A stretch of DNA of 6,488 bases from Desulfobacterales bacterium (GTDB lineage Bacteria; Desulfobacterota; Desulfobacteria; Desulfobacterales; JAUCGF01), in contig JAOZRC010000315.1 of NCBI GenBank assembly GCA_029940345.1, positions 1-6,488 on the forward strand. Reading direction: 5' to 3'. Of this stretch, positions 5,610 through 6,488 are shown one piece after another (positions within the stretch are counted from its first letter, which is position 1; each line of letters opens with the position of its first letter). Both the position numbers and the translations under genes were made by a program. Under the pieces are notes generated by a model, which was not told the DNA's origin, made no database searches, and saw only the letters and a list, made by a program, of their open reading frames with translations.

Positions 5610-6041
5610 TTAAGCCGCCTTTACACCGGTTTTGACAAAGTGGTTATTCGGGCCAAGCGCCTTTACCGTAGCAGCGACTTCCTTGGCGACATCTACGAAT
5701 TTGGTGGCTTCGGCCGATGAAATCCATGAAAATTGGATGCGGCCCGGTTCAACACCGATATGTTCCAGCAAATTTTTAAACAGGGCAAATTTTCGTCGGG
5801 CATAGTAATTACCGTCCAGGTAATGGCATTCACCGGGATGTCAGCCAGACACCCAGACGCCGTCAGCCCCGTTTCTTAAAGCCGCCAGTGCGAATTTGGG
5901 ACTCATCCGGCCGGAACACGGAATTCGGACAACTCGAATATTCGCCGGATACTCCATGCGATTGACCCCCGCAAGATCAGCCGCGCCGTAACTACACCAA
6001 TTGCATAAAAAAGTAACGATTTTAGGTTCCCAATCGCTCAT
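5610..6041 (-). CDS. flxD: Selenoprotein MvhD/FlxD-type delta subunit (UGA = Sec67)
   Basis: A 143-residue MvhD-family protein if the in-frame TGA at 5841-5843 is read as selenocysteine. Residues 1-66 hold [14 protein letters not shown] (C13, C16) and [12 protein letters not shown] (C42); after the TGA the same frame continues with [12 protein letters not shown] (C72) to a TAA at 5612-5610. In Cys-type relatives the TGA position is the Cys of GCHxGxCHY, a cluster-ligand region, so a Sec-for-Cys exchange fits well. Full length agrees with the family (about 140). MvhD binds an Fe-S cluster and passes electrons to HdrA; in the Flx system FlxD has that role. The start ATG at 6041 has AAGGAGA 7 nt upstream. 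It is the first gene of the operon and is followed after 1 nt by the next. A simple automated call would give a false 66-residue gene. The archaeal homologue VhuD is also a selenoprotein. Sec is inferred; selA, selB and selC are not in the window. Confidence 0.88.
5799..5834 (-). promoter_or_regulatory. Bacterial SECIS-like hairpin after the flxD UGA
   Basis: On the minus strand (mRNA sense) ATTACC (5819-5824) and GGTAAT (5808-5813) form a perfect 6-bp apical stem around the loop UGGAC (5814-5818). A lower stem pairs 5829-5834 with 5799-5804 (two G-C, two G-U, one A-A mismatch, one A-U), with an internal loop between. The loop begins 22 nt after the UGA and has a G at its second position. Both agree with the known bacterial SECIS rules (loop about 16-37 nt from the UGA, a G in the first two loop bases). 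SelB would bind here. Confidence 0.75.
5841..5843 (-). other. In-frame TGA selenocysteine codon of flxD
   Basis: TGA falls between residues ending VWVSG and beginning HPGECHY in an otherwise open, conserved frame. It replaces the Cys expected in this motif of MvhD proteins. No base insertion or deletion is needed to restore homology, and a SECIS-like hairpin follows. Confidence 0.87.
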
Positions 6042-6117
6042 ACCAGAATCTCCTTCAACTAGACATAATACGCTTACTTCGTGAAATCAATTTCCCAAAT
6101 GTGTGTAGAAAATTTAC

Positions 6118-6147
6118 CTGATAAGCTATTGATGAGGAGGTTGTCAA
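6118..6147 (-). promoter_or_regulatory. Candidate sigma70 promoter of the flx operon
   Basis: On the minus strand a perfect -35 TTGACA (6142-6147) is followed after 18 bp by TATCAG (6118-6123, 4 of 6 to TATAAT). It would give a leader of about 70 nt before flxD. The -10 is poor, so it would be a weak or activator-dependent promoter; transcription might also enter from upstream of the window. Confidence 0.35.
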
Positions 6148-6239
6148 TAAAATTTCCTAAGAACCTGTTTGATAAGTCGTGATCGGAGCCAAGATTTGGC
6201 TTTGATTTGTCTTTGATTTCAGGCTTTTTCAGCCGGTTT

Positions 6240-6262
6240 GAAATTTTTCGACCTGTGCGGTT
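6240..6262. repeat. 23-bp direct repeat, copy 1
   Basis: The bases from GAAATTTTTCGACC through TGTGCGGTT are identical to 6433-6455. The two copies stand 193 bp apart, start to start, and enclose the three hairpin units. In this copy the left half is diverged, so the palindrome seen at copy 2 is lost. Confidence 0.85.
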
Positions 6263-6282
6263 GAAATAAAACATTCCTTAAA

Positions 6283-6308
6283 GCTCCGTGAGAGCGGCAT
6301 ATTTGTAG
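6283..6308 (-). repeat. REP-like hairpin unit 1 (inverted)
   Basis: Read on the minus strand it is CTACAAATATGCC (6296-6308) followed by a short hairpin GCTC-TCACG-GAGC (6283-6295). It shares its CTACAAATAT-CC head and hairpin layout with unit 3, from which it is separated in opposite orientation, giving a 12-of-13 inverted repeat (6296-6308 against 6386-6398). Confidence 0.7.
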
Positions 6309-6338
6309 TGATTGTGCATATTCTGTTATGCTATGACT

Positions 6339-6363
6339 GATATGCCGTCCCAATGGGACTCTG
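6339..6363 (+). repeat. REP-like hairpin unit 2
   Basis: GATATGCC (6339-6346) is followed by the perfect hairpin GTCCC-AAT-GGGAC (6347-6359) and then TCTG. Its layout and the GGGACTCTG tail match unit 3 (6399-6414), although the CTACAAA head is missing or diverged. Confidence 0.7.
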
Positions 6364-6385
6364 CCGAGATATTAGTCTGCTGATG

Positions 6386-6414
6386 CTACAAATATACCGT
6401 CCTGACGGGACTCT
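6386..6414 (+). repeat. REP-like hairpin unit 3
   Basis: CTACAAATATACC (6386-6398) precedes a hairpin GTCCT-GAC-GGGAC with one T-G pair (6399-6411) and the tail TCTG. It is the most complete of three related units in this gap; compensating changes between units (GTCC/GGAC, GTCCC/GGGAC, GCTC/GAGC) suggest that the fold itself is kept. Confidence 0.7.
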
Positions 6415-6423
6415 GAATGAATT

Positions 6424-6451
6424 GCACAGGTCGAAATTTTTCGACCTGTGC
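6424..6451. repeat. Perfect 13-bp-arm palindrome (hairpin)
   Basis: GCACAGGTCGAAA (6424-6436) and TTTCGACCTGTGC (6439-6451) are exact inverted copies with two bases between them. As RNA it would form a strong hairpin with a small A/U loop. There is no T-run on the plus side; on the minus side the sequence after it is not U-rich either, so it is not a standard terminator. Its right half is part of the 23-bp direct repeat. Confidence 0.85.
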
Positions 6452-6455
6452 GGTT
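6433..6455. repeat. 23-bp direct repeat, copy 2
   Basis: Identical to 6240-6262. This copy overlaps the right arm of the perfect palindrome at 6424-6451. The pair brackets the hairpin units, which could mean a duplicated end of a small repeat element, but no target duplication was found. Confidence 0.85.
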
Positions 6456-6488
6456 AGGGAATTTTAAATAAATAACTTACGCAAAATG

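Larger units (their letters stand above)
6042..6488. other. Non-coding, repeat-rich region upstream of the flx operon
   Basis: About 447 bp without a supportable gene. A 66-codon open frame on the minus strand (6074-6274) has no Shine-Dalgarno site that I see, begins inside the direct repeat, and shows no recognisable family. The region holds a weak promoter candidate (6118-6147), a small hairpin AGCCAA-GAT-TTGGCT (6187-6201), a 23-bp direct repeat (6240-6262 and 6433-6455), three related hairpin units (6283-6411) and a long perfect palindrome (6424-6451). No hdrA, hdrB or hdrC sequence is visible. Confidence 0.7.

Noticed and set aside
58..5720. Many plus-strand open frames (for example 58-429, 3697-4005, 5424-5720)
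   Set aside because: They lie opposite clear minus-strand genes with conserved motifs and show no family features themselves, so they are antisense shadows.
5841..6041. A stand-alone 66-residue protein or a pseudogene of MvhD
   Set aside because: The frame continues through the TGA into the conserved half of MvhD with no frameshift, and a SECIS-like hairpin and coupled downstream start follow; Sec read-through explains all of this better than decay.
6074..6274. 66-codon minus-strand open frame
   Set aside because: No Shine-Dalgarno, no recognisable family, start inside a repeat, and it overlaps the likely promoter region of flxD.
6240..6455. CRISPR array
   Set aside because: Only two long repeat copies, spacing 170 bp, and no regular repeat-spacer pattern.

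Overview
The window looks like part of the chromosome of an anaerobic sulfate- or sulfite-reducing bacterium, most likely a Desulfobacterota member. This rests on a DsrC with both C-terminal cysteines, an AhbA-type siroheme decarboxylase subunit, an Flx-type flavin/iron-sulfur electron-transfer module, and in-frame UGA decoding as selenocysteine. All six full-length protein genes plus one UGA-interrupted gene lie on the minus strand, so transcription runs from high to low coordinates. No rRNA, tRNA, CRISPR array or transposase gene was seen.

Layout in transcription order. 6042-6488 is non-coding and repeat-rich: three related short hairpin units, a 23-bp direct repeat, one perfect 13-bp-arm palindrome, and a weak promoter candidate. 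5610-6041 is an MvhD/FlxD-type delta subunit. Its TGA at 5841-5843 is read here as selenocysteine, followed by a SECIS-like hairpin. 4661-5608 and 3541-4611 are two multi-cluster iron-sulfur proteins. 2678-3523 is FlxA, an FAD/NAD(P)-binding reductase with a C-terminal [2Fe-2S] Cys motif. These four are tightly spaced and probably form one operon (flxD, two Fe-S subunits, flxA). Directly at the flxA stop codon sits a 151-bp MITE-like insertion (2521-2671) with 13-bp perfect terminal inverted repeats and an 8-bp target duplication. Next is dsrC (1989-2309), with its own strong sigma70-type promoter and a clear intrinsic terminator, so it is probably monocistronic. Last comes a second putative operon: a YjbQ-family protein (1343-1735), ahbA (846-1313) and a nitrilase-superfamily amidohydrolase (31-840).

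How it may work together (inference): the Flx proteins would take electrons from NAD(P)H through FlxA and the Fe-S subunits to the selenoprotein FlxD, which in known systems docks onto HdrA of a heterodisulfide reductase. No hdr gene is in the window. DsrC, whose oxidised or trisulfide form is a proposed Hdr-type substrate, lies immediately downstream, which suggests a thiol/disulfide link between cytoplasmic NADH and dissimilatory sulfite reduction. AhbA works in the siroheme-to-heme pathway common in sulfate reducers.
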